Assembly: GCF_015686695.1 (NCBI RefSeq)
Contig: NZ_JADPMR010000001.1
Span: 2,418,001 to 2,482,000 of the forward strand
Direction: 5' to 3'
DNA: 64,000 nucleotides
DNA from: Vibrio nitrifigilis
Lineage (GTDB): Bacteria > Pseudomonadota > Gammaproteobacteria > Enterobacterales > Vibrionaceae
The notes beneath the pieces are model-generated. The model saw only the letters and a program-made list of their open reading frames with translations, was not told the DNA's origin and did not search any database. Made by a program: the position numbers and the translations under genes. This document shows, piece by piece, positions 1 to 10,138 of the stretch. The stretch's first letter is position 1. The number at the start of each line of letters is the position of its first letter.

Positions 1-24
1 CTCTCCCAGCTGAGCTATAGCCCC
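1..24 (-). tRNA. tRNA-Ala, 5' fragment (cut by window edge)
   Basis: The reverse complement begins GGGGCTATAGCTCAGCTGGG, which matches the acceptor and D-arm start of bacterial tRNA-Ala. The anticodon lies outside the window, so identity rests on this 5' sequence alone. It is the fourth tRNA after 16S, in the spacer before the expected 23S gene. Confidence 0.75.
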
Positions 25-44
25 ATCGTATCCAACAAGAAAAG

Positions 45-120
45 TGGTGGGCGATACCGGGTTCGAACCAGTGACCCCCTGCTTGTAAGGCAGGTGCTCT
101 CCCAACTGAGCTAATCGCCC
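45..120 (-). tRNA. tRNA-Val (UAC)
   Basis: Read on the minus strand this is a full cloverleaf. The acceptor arms GGGCGAT and ATCGCCC pair and are followed by A and an encoded CCA. The anticodon loop CTTACAA gives anticodon UAC. The T-arm contains GGTTCGAACC. It is the third tRNA of the rRNA spacer. Confidence 0.96.
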
Positions 121-148
121 ACATTATTTGATTTCCTGTGGAAGGAAA

Positions 149-224
149 TGGTGGGTCGTACAGGATTCGAACCTGTGACCAATTGATTAAAAGTCAACTG
201 CTCTACCAACTGAGCTAACGACCC
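149..224 (-). tRNA. tRNA-Lys (UUU)
   Basis: Minus-strand cloverleaf with acceptor GGGTCGT pairing to ACGACCC and an encoded CCA end. The anticodon loop CTTTTAA gives UUU, so the charge is lysine. The T-arm has GGTTCGAATCC. It is the second tRNA of the spacer, between tRNA-Glu and tRNA-Val. Confidence 0.96.
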
Positions 225-225
225 A

Positions 226-301
226 TGGTATCCCGTAGGGGAGTCGAACCCCTGTTACCGCCGTGAAAGGGCGGTGTCCTAGGCCTCTAGACGAACGGGA
301 C
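226..301 (-). tRNA. tRNA-Glu (UUC)
   Basis: Minus-strand cloverleaf starting GTCCCGTTCGTCTAGAGG, very like enterobacterial tRNA-Glu. The anticodon loop CTTTCAC gives UUC, and CCA is encoded. The first acceptor pair appears to be G-U. It is the first tRNA after 16S in the transcription direction. Confidence 0.96.
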
Positions 302-369
302 ACTAAGATACTCTTTGCTTTCTAAACCGTATCAATCTGTGTGAACACTCATCGCAATAATCTTATCGT

Positions 370-1922
<1,553 letters not shown>

Positions 1923-2072
1923 AAGTTTTTTGTGGCTCAATGAATACTGAATAAATTGACTGTGCCAAGACCGAAGTCTTGATTGGTCACTCAGTTCATT
2001 GAAACCAATTGGAAACCGAAGTTTCTCATTTGATTATCATCAACGAGTGCCCACACAGATTGATAGGTTTAA

Positions 2073-2085
2073 ATTGTTAAAGAGC
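2073..2085 (-). promoter_or_regulatory. rRNA leader boxA antitermination element
   Basis: The minus strand reads GCTCTTTAACAAT here, which matches the rrn leader boxA (consensus TGCTCTTTAACA). It lies about 150 bases before mature 16S, between promoter P2 and the gene. boxA recruits the Nus antitermination complex in enterobacterial rRNA operons; that role is inferred here. Confidence 0.8.
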
Positions 2086-2118
2086 TCGCTTTCAGATTTC
2101 ATCTCAAAGCGGACGGAC

Positions 2119-2146
2119 ATTCTAGCGACTTAAGTTTCAGTGTCAA
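2119..2146 (-). promoter_or_regulatory. rrn promoter P2
   Basis: On the minus strand a perfect -35 TTGACA (2141-2146) is separated by 16 bases from -10 TAGAAT (2119-2124), followed by a GC-containing discriminator. The 16-base spacer is typical of rRNA promoters. Confidence 0.8.
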
Positions 2147-2242
2147 CCACTTTTTTCAAAAGTTTTTTCATCAAATTTGATGAACTTGAATGCCCTACTG
2201 ATAAACGAAGACTTTGTTGCATCCCCGTGTCAGTGAGGGCGC

Positions 2243-2270
2243 ATTATAGGTAAGCGAAGAAAAATGGCAA
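2243..2270 (-). promoter_or_regulatory. rrn promoter P1
   Basis: On the minus strand -35 TTGCCA (2265-2270), a 16-base spacer and perfect -10 TATAAT (2243-2248) are followed by GC-rich GCGCCCTC. Such a discriminator is typical of growth-rate and ppGpp-controlled rRNA promoters. AT-rich sequence upstream (2271-2300) could act as an UP element. The -35 hexamer lies inside the hemG terminator hairpin. Confidence 0.82.
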
Positions 2271-2290
2271 TAGTTTTTTTGCCATTTTTT
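2258..2290 (-). terminator. Intrinsic terminator of yigZ-trkH-hemG
   Basis: An 11-bp stem (2260-2270 with 2279-2289, arms AAAAATGGCAA and TTGCCATTTTT) with an 8-base loop ends in a U run on the minus strand. It lies 60 bases past the hemG stop and would end hemG transcription before the rRNA promoters. Confidence 0.75.
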
Positions 2291-2350
2291 CTATGTTTCT
2301 TACTGTTCGGATAAAAAAGAGACAAAAAGGGTCAAATTAGATGGTTTTGT

Positions 2351-2875
2351 TTACATTTCTTTAAATCTATTAGCAAATAATTTCACTTTATCCCAATTGG
2401 TATACTCTATTTCTTTCGTTGTATCCGTTTCCCCTTTAGTTAAAGTCATTATCAATCGAATCATCATCTTATCGAACCAACCATAACGCGGGTAATATAG
2501 GGCACCAGCAAAAACACCGATTAATTCTGGCTGCCAAGGGGATTTTTTCAAAAACGTTTTTATATAAACACTACCTTCAGGCGTATCTTTCCCTTCCGCC
2601 TCTTTTCTAGCAGTTAGATTCACACAAAAGAATGCCGAGTTAGCCTCTTCTAATTGCGATTGATAGCGCTCAATAAATTGGTAAAGCTTTTTGTTTAAGT
2701 GCCCATATCGGATCGAAGCACCGATCAGTACTTTGTCATAAATAGAAAAGTCTAATGTTTCTACTTTATGTAAGTCGATAATTTCATACTCATGTTCAGA
2801 AACCTGTTCAGCAATAGTATTAATGATCTTTTTTGTCTGGCCTTCTCGGCTTGAGTATAAATATAGTATTTTCAA
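2351..2875 (-). CDS. hemG: Menaquinone-dependent protoporphyrinogen IX oxidase (HemG)
   Basis: 174-aa flavodoxin-fold protein. HemG oxidises protoporphyrinogen IX to protoporphyrin IX in haem synthesis and passes electrons to membrane quinones. The FMN phosphate loop is SSREGQT at residues 8-14, and the insertion that separates HemG from plain flavodoxins fits the TARKEAEG to WFDKMM part. The start is TTG at 2875, preceded by GAGG at a good distance; no ATG fits better. It follows trkH by 8 bases and directly precedes the rRNA operon, the same order as yigZ-trkH-hemG-rrsA of E. coli. Confidence 0.95.
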   Translation of the reverse strand: MKILYLYSSREGQTKKIINTIAEQVSEHEYEIIDLHKVETLDFSIYDKVLIGASIRYGHLNKKLYQFIERYQSQLEEANSAFFCVNLTARKEAEGKDTPEGSVYIKTFLKKSPWQPELIGVFAGALYYPRYGWFDKMMIRLIMTLTKGETDTTKEIEYTNWDKVKLFANRFKEM

Positions 2876-2883
2876 AATAACCT

Positions 2884-4341
2884 CTAACTACGCCAAAACG
2901 TGGGGGTAAATAATATCAAGAGAGTAAATACTTCTAACCGTCCAAATAGCATACAAAGAATCAAAATCCATTTTGCAGTATCGTTCACATTCGCAAAATG
3001 AACCGACACCTCACCTAAACCAGGACCTAAGTTGTTCAATGTGGCTGCAACTGCAGAAAAAGCGCTTAATTCCTCCATGCCCGTTGCTATCAGAGCAAGC
3101 ATACATATGACAAACACTAAGGTATATGTCGCAAAAAAACCCCATACCGCATCGACGACTCTTTGTGATAATGCCACTCCCCCTAGTTTTATCGGGTAAA
3201 TAGCTCGTGGGTGCACTAATCGTTTCAGTTCCCTAGACCCTTGTAACGTAAGCAGCAGTATACGAATAACCTTCATACCACCACCGGTAGATCCTGCACA
3301 TCCGCCAATAAAAGAAGAAAAAAGTAATAATACAGGTAAGAAAAGTGGCCAATCTGAAAAACCTGAAGTAGTAAATCCTGCGGTAGTTGAAATAGAAACT
3401 GTTTGAAACAGAGCCTGATTCAAAGCATCCAATAAAGACGAATAAGTATTGTGATTAAACAACACTAAAAAGCAAACTAGGAATAAAACGAGCTGTATGA
3501 AGAGAAAAGCGCGAAATTCTCTATCTTTCCAATAATAGCGGAGGTTAACGCCTCCAGTAGCGAACGCTGCATAGTGTAAGGTAAAGTTACAGGCAGATAT
3601 CAATAAAAAAACAACTGTAATCATATTAATAGTGTGACTGTTGAAATACCCCATACTGGCATCATGTGTAGAAAACCCTCCAATGGCTATCGTAGAAAAA
3701 CTGTGACAAATTGCATCAAAGAATGTCATTCCAGCTAACCAATAGGCCGCCGCGCAAGCGATCGTTAAACTTAAATAGATATACCAAAGAGCTTTAGCCG
3801 TTTCTGCTATCCGAGGAGTCACTTTAGTATCTTTAACTGGACCAGGAATCTCTGCTCGATACAGCTGCATTCCACCAATACCAAGAACTGGCAGTATTGC
3901 CACTGCTAATACAATGATCCCCATACCACCAAACCATTGAAGAAACTGACGATAAAATAAAATAGCTTTGGGTAAAGCATCGAGTCCAACGATAACAGTC
4001 GCGCCCGTGGTGGTTAACGCAGAAAAGGATTCAAAAAATGCGTTAGTAATAGAAATTCGTGGGTTGTCTGAAAGCCAAAATGGCATCGCTCCTGCACTAC
4101 CAATAACAACCCAAAATAACACTACGATAAGGAATCCATCACGAGATTTAAGTTCATATTTATGACGGCGGTTAGGAAACCAAGCGAAGGTTCCCAACAT
4201 AAACAAAATAAAGAAGGTAGATACAAACGGTACACCCGCACCATCTCGGTATATTAAAGCAACTAAAGCAGGTGCCAACATTGTGGCACTGAACAGGGCG
4301 AGAAGTAACCCGACAATACGGATAATAGAACGAAATTGCAT
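2884..4341 (-). CDS. trkH: Trk potassium uptake channel subunit TrkH (first copy)
   Basis: 485-aa polytopic membrane protein of the TrkH/KtrB family, the K+-translocating subunit of the Trk system, which works with the cytoplasmic RCK protein TrkA. Pore-loop signatures are visible: SALTTTGATV near residue 110, TIAIGGFSTHD near 218, STTAGFTTSGF near 320 and LNNLGPGLGEV near 438, the four filter repeats of the family. Usual family length is about 480 aa. It lies between yigZ and hemG as in E. coli. A second trkH at 57357 sits with trkA, so the window has two paralogues and one trkA. Confidence 0.95.
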   Translation of the reverse strand: MQFRSIIRIVGLLLALFSATMLAPALVALIYRDGAGVPFVSTFFILFMLGTFAWFPNRRHKYELKSRDGFLIVVLFWVVIGSAGAMPFWLSDNPRISITNAFFESFSALTTTGATVIVGLDALPKAILFYRQFLQWFGGMGIIVLAVAILPVLGIGGMQLYRAEIPGPVKDTKVTPRIAETAKALWYIYLSLTIACAAAYWLAGMTFFDAICHSFSTIAIGGFSTHDASMGYFNSHTINMITVVFLLISACNFTLHYAAFATGGVNLRYYWKDREFRAFLFIQLVLFLVCFLVLFNHNTYSSLLDALNQALFQTVSISTTAGFTTSGFSDWPLFLPVLLLFSSFIGGCAGSTGGGMKVIRILLLTLQGSRELKRLVHPRAIYPIKLGGVALSQRVVDAVWGFFATYTLVFVICMLALIATGMEELSAFSAVAATLNNLGPGLGEVSVHFANVNDTAKWILILCMLFGRLEVFTLLILFTPTFWRS

Positions 4342-4376
4342 TACTGGACGTTGACCAAGCTTAAGCTTGTTGCTTC

Positions 4377-5000
4377 CTATGTTTGTTCTGGGTGAGTTAT
4401 GATAACTTTAGCCCCGCTTTTATTAATTAGCGTTTGGGTAAAAGATTCAACTTGCAAATATTCTAATTCAATAACAAAAGCTACTTTTTCACTATAGTCA
4501 GCTTCTACTTCAATTGCTTGAAACTGCACCATAATTGATTGAGTCAAAGGTACTAATGCGTAGTCTAGCTCTAGGAAAAGACGAGTGGTTATTTTTTTCT
4601 CAATAGTTTGAAGTAACTTAAGTGCTTGTTGTACTCCGCCACCATAGGCCTTAACTAAACCTCCTGTTCCCAACCGAATGCCACCATAGTAACGAGTGAC
4701 TACCGCTGATAACTCCCCAACATTTGAACCTGTTAACTGTGCCAATATAGGCTTTCCAGCTGTTCCTGATGGCTCACCATCATCACTAAAACCCCATTTC
4801 ATTGAATCTTGAGGTCGACCGGCGACAAACCCCCAGCAATTATGGCGAGCATCGTTATGCTTTGCTTTGATAGAGTCAACAAAGGCTTTAGCTTCTTCTA
4901 TTGATGGGGTATGGGCTAAATAAGTGATAAAGACACTTTTTTTAATCTCTTCTTCAAATCGAACCGACTGCGCAGGAATCAAATATGGCTGAACGTTCAT
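4377..5000 (-). CDS. yigZ: IMPACT/YigZ family protein
   Basis: 207-aa protein of the YigZ/IMPACT (UPF0029) family. The family motifs ARHNCWGF (residues 51-58) and DDGEPSGTAGKP (73-84) are present, with a smaller C-terminal domain after residue 130. Exact function is unsettled; members have been linked to translation or nucleotide binding. The start at 5000 (MNVQPYLIP) is chosen because it matches the family N terminus; an in-frame upstream start would add 13 residues that look non-coding. It is co-directional with trkH (35 bases apart) and divergent from fadB. Confidence 0.92.
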   Translation of the reverse strand: MNVQPYLIPAQSVRFEEEIKKSVFITYLAHTPSIEEAKAFVDSIKAKHNDARHNCWGFVAGRPQDSMKWGFSDDGEPSGTAGKPILAQLTGSNVGELSAVVTRYYGGIRLGTGGLVKAYGGGVQQALKLLQTIEKKITTRLFLELDYALVPLTQSIMVQFQAIEVEADYSEKVAFVIELEYLQVESFTQTLINKSGAKVIITHPEQT

Positions 5001-5126
5001 AGTATTCTTAAAACAAAAGGAAAGGAGACAGTTTATCACGTGAGCTAAGTGAGTGATAAAGCGTAAATGTTAAAAAAATGTTGAATTTAAAATTGCCAAA
5101 CTCTTATTTGCCATACACACTAAGGT

Positions 5127-5143
5127 TACTGGTCGTACCAGGA
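5127..5143. promoter_or_regulatory. FadR-type operator upstream of fadBA
   Basis: The core CTGGTCGTACCAG (5129-5141) is a palindrome that differs at one position from the FadR consensus half-sites (CTGGTC-N-GACC). Read on the other strand, the core CTGGTACGACCAG is the one I recall for the E. coli fadBA FadR site. It lies 47 bases before the fadB start. Repression by FadR, relieved by long-chain acyl-CoA, is inferred. Confidence 0.8.
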
Positions 5144-5187
5144 TTTTGTATTGTCGCTTCCATCGAAGCCAAATACGGAGAAAGATC

Positions 5188-7383
5188 ATGCTCTACCAAA
5201 CCAGCAACCTATACCTAAAAGCAAGAGATAACCATATTGTAGAACTGTGCTTTTCCTCTAAGAGCTCAGTCAATAAATTAGATTTACAAACTCTACAACA
5301 CCTCGATGAAGCACTAGATATTCTCCACCAGCATAAAACTGTAAAAGGGCTAATAATCACGACAGATAAAGATTCTTTTATAGTAGGTGCAGACATCACC
5401 CAATTTCTGAGCCTTTTTACTCAACCAGAAGAAGTTCTCAGCTATTGGTTAGTCTATGCCAATAGCGTATTTAATAAACTAGAGGACTTACCATTTCCTA
5501 CCATTTCAGCGCTAACGGGACATGTACTAGGTGGAGGATGTGAGTGTGTACTCACTACTGACTTCAGAGTTGGAGATACAACCACTAATATTGGATTACC
5601 AGAAACAAAACTCGGCATCATTCCAGGTTTCGGAGGAACAGTAAGACTTCCTAGATTAATCGGACCAGATTCAGCAATGGAGGCGATTACGCAGGCAAGG
5701 ACTTACTCTGCATATGAAGCACTAAAAATAGGTATTCTTGACGCAGTAACTACTCCAGAACACTTATTTACCTCAGCGTTAACCACGCTTAATGAAGCGA
5801 TAAGTCATAAACTAGATTGGAAAAAAAAGAGGACGGTAAAGTTATCTCCTTTGGCATTGAATCACACCGAGCAATTACTCAGTTTCACTATTGCCAACAG
5901 TCTAGTTACCCAAAAAGCTGGCGCCCATTACCCTGCCCCAAAAACCGCTGTTAGTGTGATACAACAAGCAGCTCAATGCCATCGACCAAATGCATTAGAA
6001 ATTGAACGTAATGCCTTTATCAAATTAACTCAAACACCCCAAGCTCATGCCTTAATTGGAATATTTCTAAACGATCAATCAGTTAAAACAAAAGCAAGAA
6101 GAATGTGCTCTGCTCAAATAACCGAGCCCAGTCATATCGGTGTGGTAGGAGCAGGGATAATGGGAGGCGGTATTGCCTATCAAGCAGCGAGTCACAACAA
6201 CACTGTACAGCTTAAAGATATCAATCAAGAAGCACTCAATATAGGTCTAGCGCATTCAGCGAAGCTACTAACGACTCAATGGAAACGAGGAAAAATAGAT
6301 GAAAACCGCCAAGCTGATGTTCTTAATAAAATAACCGCAAGTTTGAGTTACGATACATTCGATAATGTCGATACTGTGATAGAAGCTGTCGTCGAAAACG
6401 CTAACATTAAGAGTACGGTACTAAAAGAAATCGAATCTCATGTTTCTACTGATACCATCATCACTTCAAATACCTCCACTATTCCAATTGAACAACTGGC
6501 TCTGTCGCTAAATCGTCCTGAACGTTTTTGCGGTATGCATTTTTTCAACCCTGTACATAAAATGCCTCTCGTTGAAATTATCCGAGGAAAACAAACTAAT
6601 GAAGCAACAATAAACCAGATAGTTAGCCTGGCATTACAATTAAACAAATCTCCAATTGTTGTTAATGACTGTCCTGGTTTTTTTGTTAATCGAGTCCTAT
6701 TCCCTTATCTAATGGCATTTCGGTTACTTCTTAAAGATGGAATAGATTTTGTCTTAATCGATAAAGTGATGGAGCAAGAATTTGGCTGGCCGATGGGACC
6801 TGCTTGGTTACTGGATATTGTTGGTATCGATACAGCTTATCACGCCCAAACTGTCATGAATCAAGGTTATCCTGACCGATTCAAAGAAATAAAAGATGAC
6901 GTAGTAGCACTATTATTTGAACGCCAATGGCTAGGGAACAAAACTCAACAGGGATTTTATTGTTACTCTACTGACAAGAAAGGGCACCCTATTAAACAGC
7001 CTAACCCTGAACTAATCGAATTATTATCCACCCAACCACATAACAAAGATCACAACGAACAAATGATCATCGATAGAATGATGATACCGATGATTAATGA
7101 GTCCGTTCTTTGTTTAGAGCAAAATATTATATCCACAGCTGAAGAGATCGATATGGCACTCGTTTATGGCTTGGGATTTCCACCTTTTCGAGGAGGACCA
7201 TGTCGTTACCTAGAAACGATCGGCATTGACAATTACTTAAGATCAACACAACCCTATCAACACTTAGGCCCTTTATACATACCACCTAACCATTTAATAC
7301 AAATAAATAAAAGTGGGAAAACCTTCTATTCACATCATTATCAATCTCCTCTTCCTGAGCCATTAGAGAAGAAAGATCATTAG
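5188..7383 (+). CDS. fadB: Fatty acid oxidation complex alpha subunit (FadB)
   Basis: 731-aa multifunctional enzyme of aerobic beta-oxidation. The N-terminal crotonase domain (about 1-190) gives enoyl-CoA hydratase and isomerase activity, with catalytic glutamates E119 (GGGCECVL) and E139 (GLPETKLG) at the E. coli positions. The 3-hydroxyacyl-CoA dehydrogenase domain starts near residue 315 with the NAD loop GVVGAGIMGGG and has the catalytic histidine near 451 (GMHFFNPVHKMP). ATG at 5188 is chosen because GGAGAAAG precedes it and E119 and E139 then fall in register. It heads a two-gene operon with fadA, behind a FadR-like site. pepQ, adjacent in E. coli, is absent here. Confidence 0.96.
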   Translation: MLYQTSNLYLKARDNHIVELCFSSKSSVNKLDLQTLQHLDEALDILHQHKTVKGLIITTDKDSFIVGADITQFLSLFTQPEEVLSYWLVYANSVFNKLEDLPFPTISALTGHVLGGGCECVLTTDFRVGDTTTNIGLPETKLGIIPGFGGTVRLPRLIGPDSAMEAITQARTYSAYEALKIGILDAVTTPEHLFTSALTTLNEAISHKLDWKKKRTVKLSPLALNHTEQLLSFTIANSLVTQKAGAHYPAPKTAVSVIQQAAQCHRPNALEIERNAFIKLTQTPQAHALIGIFLNDQSVKTKARRMCSAQITEPSHIGVVGAGIMGGGIAYQAASHNNTVQLKDINQEALNIGLAHSAKLLTTQWKRGKIDENRQADVLNKITASLSYDTFDNVDTVIEAVVENANIKSTVLKEIESHVSTDTIITSNTSTIPIEQLALSLNRPERFCGMHFFNPVHKMPLVEIIRGKQTNEATINQIVSLALQLNKSPIVVNDCPGFFVNRVLFPYLMAFRLLLKDGIDFVLIDKVMEQEFGWPMGPAWLLDIVGIDTAYHAQTVMNQGYPDRFKEIKDDVVALLFERQWLGNKTQQGFYCYSTDKKGHPIKQPNPELIELLSTQPHNKDHNEQMIIDRMMIPMINESVLCLEQNIISTAEEIDMALVYGLGFPPFRGGPCRYLETIGIDNYLRSTQPYQHLGPLYIPPNHLIQINKSGKTFYSHHYQSPLPEPLEKKDH

Positions 7384-7395
7384 GAGGAAAACATG

Positions 7396-8559
7396 ATGAA
7401 CAGAATTGTGATCGTTGATTGTCTGAGAACCCCGATGGGACGCTCCAAAAATGGATCTTTTCGTAATATTCGCGCAGAAGATCTTTCTGCACACCTAATG
7501 CATGGGATCTTAACAAAATATCCACAGCTTGATCCCACTCAGATCGAGGATATTTATTGGGGATGTGTACAACAAACGTTAGAGCAAGGCTTTAATATAG
7601 CAAGAAACGCCGCACTATTAGCAGGACTACCACATACTATTGCCGCTGTATCTGTGAACAGATTATGTGGTTCATCAATGCAAGCGCTTCATGATGCCAC
7701 GAGAGCAATTATGGTGGGTGATGCCGAAATATGTTTAGCCGGTGGTGTAGAACATATGGGACATATTCCGATGACTCATGGCGTCGATTTACATCCTCAA
7801 CTTAGCCACCATGTTGCTAAAGCATCTGCACTGATGGGTATAACGGCTGAAGTTCTGGCTAATCAATTTAGTATATCCAGAGAAGACCAAGATATATATG
7901 CGCTCAATTCACATCAAAAAGCAGCAAATGCTGCGGACAATGGTTTCTTTAATCAAGAGATTCTCCCCATTCCCGGACATAATAACGACGGAGCGTTAGT
8001 CTCTGTACAAACGGATGAAGTTATTCGATCTGATGCATCTTTTGAACAATTACAATCATTACCTCCTGCATTTGATCCCAAAGGAAGCGTTACTGCGGGA
8101 AGCTCATCGGCATTATCAGATGGAGCATCAATTATGTTGCTCATGAGCGAAAATAAAGCAAAACAGCTAAAACTACCAATTAGAGCTTATATAAAATCAA
8201 TGGCCGTCGCTGGATGTGAGCCTGCAACCATGGGGCTAGGCCTTGTACCAGCGACACATAAAGCCCTGAAACGCGCCCATTTAAATTTAAAGGATATTGA
8301 TGTTATTGAACTCAACGAAGCATTTGCCGCACAGACCATCGCGTGCATTCAGTCTTTTAAGTTAACTCCTGAAGATGTCACCAACAAACTTAATATCAAC
8401 GGAGGAGCTATTGCCCTTGGCCATCCTTTGGGATGTTCTGGAACTCGCATCTGCACAACACTCATCAATGCATTAGAACAAAAACAAAAACGCTACGGAT
8501 TAGCCACAATGTGCATTGGTTTAGGACAAGGAATTGCAACGATATTTGAACGGCCTTAA
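7396..8559 (+). CDS. fadA: 3-ketoacyl-CoA thiolase (FadA)
   Basis: 387-aa thiolase, beta subunit of the fatty acid oxidation complex. It cleaves 3-ketoacyl-CoA with CoA to acetyl-CoA and a shortened acyl-CoA. The nucleophile is C91 in NRLCGSSMQALHD; the active-site GGAIALGHPLGCSG and the C-terminal cysteine motif ATMCIGLGQG are intact. ATG ATG occurs at 7393-7398, and the second is chosen because C91 then matches family numbering; GGAGG precedes both. The gene begins 12 bases after fadB and ends at a strong terminator shared with glmU. Confidence 0.96.
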   Translation: MNRIVIVDCLRTPMGRSKNGSFRNIRAEDLSAHLMHGILTKYPQLDPTQIEDIYWGCVQQTLEQGFNIARNAALLAGLPHTIAAVSVNRLCGSSMQALHDATRAIMVGDAEICLAGGVEHMGHIPMTHGVDLHPQLSHHVAKASALMGITAEVLANQFSISREDQDIYALNSHQKAANAADNGFFNQEILPIPGHNNDGALVSVQTDEVIRSDASFEQLQSLPPAFDPKGSVTAGSSSALSDGASIMLLMSENKAKQLKLPIRAYIKSMAVAGCEPATMGLGLVPATHKALKRAHLNLKDIDVIELNEAFAAQTIACIQSFKLTPEDVTNKLNINGGAIALGHPLGCSGTRICTTLINALEQKQKRYGLATMCIGLGQGIATIFERP

Positions 8560-8575
8560 TTGTGATGTAACGATT

Positions 8576-8604
8576 AAAAAAGGTCGCATAGAGCGACCTT
8601 TTTT
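8576..8604. terminator. Bidirectional terminator between fadA and glmU
   Basis: A perfect 12-bp stem (AAAAAAGGTCGC with GCGACCTTTTTT) and 5-base loop lies between the convergent fadA and glmU genes, giving a U run on both strands. Confidence 0.9.
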
Positions 8605-8618
8605 AATAATGAATGAAA

Positions 8619-9983
8619 CTACTTTTTCTTAACGGGACGCTTCCAACCAGAGATACGGCGCTCTTTAGCGCGAGTGATGACTAACTCACCATCATTAGTA
8701 ATATCTTTAGTTACTGTGGTGCCAGCACCTATTGTAACGCCATCAGCGACACGGACAGGCGCCACGAGTTGGGTATCTGAACCAACAAACACATCATCGC
8801 CGATGATCGTTTTATGCTTGTTTGCACCATCATAATTACAAGTAATCACGCCTGCGCCTAAATTAACTCGTTGACCAATTTCAGCATCACCCACATAAGT
8901 TAAGTGGTTCGCTTTAGAGCCTTCACCAATACGCGCATTTTTTACTTCAACAAAATTACCAACATGGGCATCATTACTTAATTCAGCACCAGGACGAAGA
9001 CGAGAGAAAGGACCGACAGTGCATTTTTCACCTACTGTGGCATTTTCAATCACACTGTATGGACGAACAAGGGTGTTGTCATCAATTTCGCAATCAGTTA
9101 ACACACAGCCCGCACCGATAACCACATTATCACCAAGAGTCACTTTACCTTCGATGATCACATTCACATCGATCTCGACATCTTTACCGCATTGCAATTC
9201 ACCACGAAGATCAAAGCGAGAAGGATCTCGTAGCATCACACCTTGAACCAGCAGTTTATTGGCTTGCTCTTGTTGATAAATACGCTCTAATTTTGCCAGT
9301 TGCACACGATCGTTCACCCCTTCGACTTCACTGTCTTGTACTGGGTGAATAGATTGAATTAAGCGACCTTCCTGATGAGCAGCAGCAATAATGTCGGTAA
9401 GGTAGTACTCGCCTTGCGCATTATCATTCGTTAAGCCAGATAACCAACGTTTCAAATCACGACCATCAGCAACCATAACACCGGTATTAATCTCTTTAAT
9501 CGCCTTCTGCTCTTCTGTTGCATCTTTCTGTTCGACAATAGCAACAACAGAGTCATTTTCACGTACGATACGGCCATAACCCATCGGGTTATCCATCACA
9601 ACAGTCAACAAACCAATACCACCAGCAGGTTGACCATCTAACATTCGCTCTAGCGTCTGTTCGGAAATAAGTGGCACATCACCGTAAAGAATCAATACTT
9701 TTTCGTCATCAGCAAAATGAGGCGCAGCTTGATTAACCGCATGGCCAGTACCAAGTTGCTCAGCTTGTAATACCCAATTTACCGATTCATTAGCCAACGA
9801 CTGCTGCATTAAATCGCCACCATGGCCGTACACCAAATGGATATTTTGTACGCCTAAGCCTGAACATGTATCAATGACATGTTTCACCATGGGTTTTCCC
9901 GCTAATGTATGCAGTACTTTTGGCAAAGCTGAATGCATTCGCGTGCCTTTACCGGCGGCAAGAATCACTGCGCTAAATTTCAT
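8619..9983 (-). CDS. glmU: Bifunctional GlcNAc-1-P uridyltransferase / GlcN-1-P acetyltransferase (GlmU)
   Basis: 454-aa cytoplasmic enzyme that makes UDP-GlcNAc for peptidoglycan and LPS: it acetylates glucosamine-1-P, then transfers UMP. The N-terminal uridyltransferase domain has LAAGKGTRMHSALPKVLH (residues 8-25). The C-terminal left-handed beta-helix acetyltransferase is visible as hexapeptide repeats from about residue 250, with RPGAEL and GVITCNYDG near the active site. Length matches E. coli GlmU (456). It lies downstream of atpC but is separated from it by a terminator, and converges on fadA. A poly-lysine tail ends the protein. Confidence 0.97.
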   Translation of the reverse strand: MKFSAVILAAGKGTRMHSALPKVLHTLAGKPMVKHVIDTCSGLGVQNIHLVYGHGGDLMQQSLANESVNWVLQAEQLGTGHAVNQAAPHFADDEKVLILYGDVPLISEQTLERMLDGQPAGGIGLLTVVMDNPMGYGRIVRENDSVVAIVEQKDATEEQKAIKEINTGVMVADGRDLKRWLSGLTNDNAQGEYYLTDIIAAAHQEGRLIQSIHPVQDSEVEGVNDRVQLAKLERIYQQEQANKLLVQGVMLRDPSRFDLRGELQCGKDVEIDVNVIIEGKVTLGDNVVIGAGCVLTDCEIDDNTLVRPYSVIENATVGEKCTVGPFSRLRPGAELSNDAHVGNFVEVKNARIGEGSKANHLTYVGDAEIGQRVNLGAGVITCNYDGANKHKTIIGDDVFVGSDTQLVAPVRVADGVTIGAGTTVTKDITNDGELVITRAKERRISGWKRPVKKK

Positions 9984-10084
9984 GAAGTTCCCTACGATGT
10001 TGCAAAAAGAAAGATGCTGAACATTCTAGCGGTTTACGTACAGAGAGTTAATTTTTTGCCGTCAAATTTCATTAAAAAATAAAT

Positions 10085-10110
10085 AAAAAAGGCGACCAAA
10101 TGGTCGCCTT
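10085..10110 (-). terminator. atp operon terminator
   Basis: On the minus strand an 8-bp GC-rich stem (arms 10091-10098 and 10101-10108, GGCGACCA/TGGTCGCC) is followed by TTTTTT. It lies about 30 bases after the atpC stop and separates atp from glmU. Confidence 0.9.
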
Positions 10111-10138
10111 CTCTTTAAATAACGTCTCTAATTTATAA

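Noticed and set aside
5188..8559. Horizontal transfer of fadBA
   Set aside because: The genes look AT-richer than the neighbouring atp genes, but the same position is found in V. cholerae and the products are normal; highly expressed atp genes simply have stronger codon bias.
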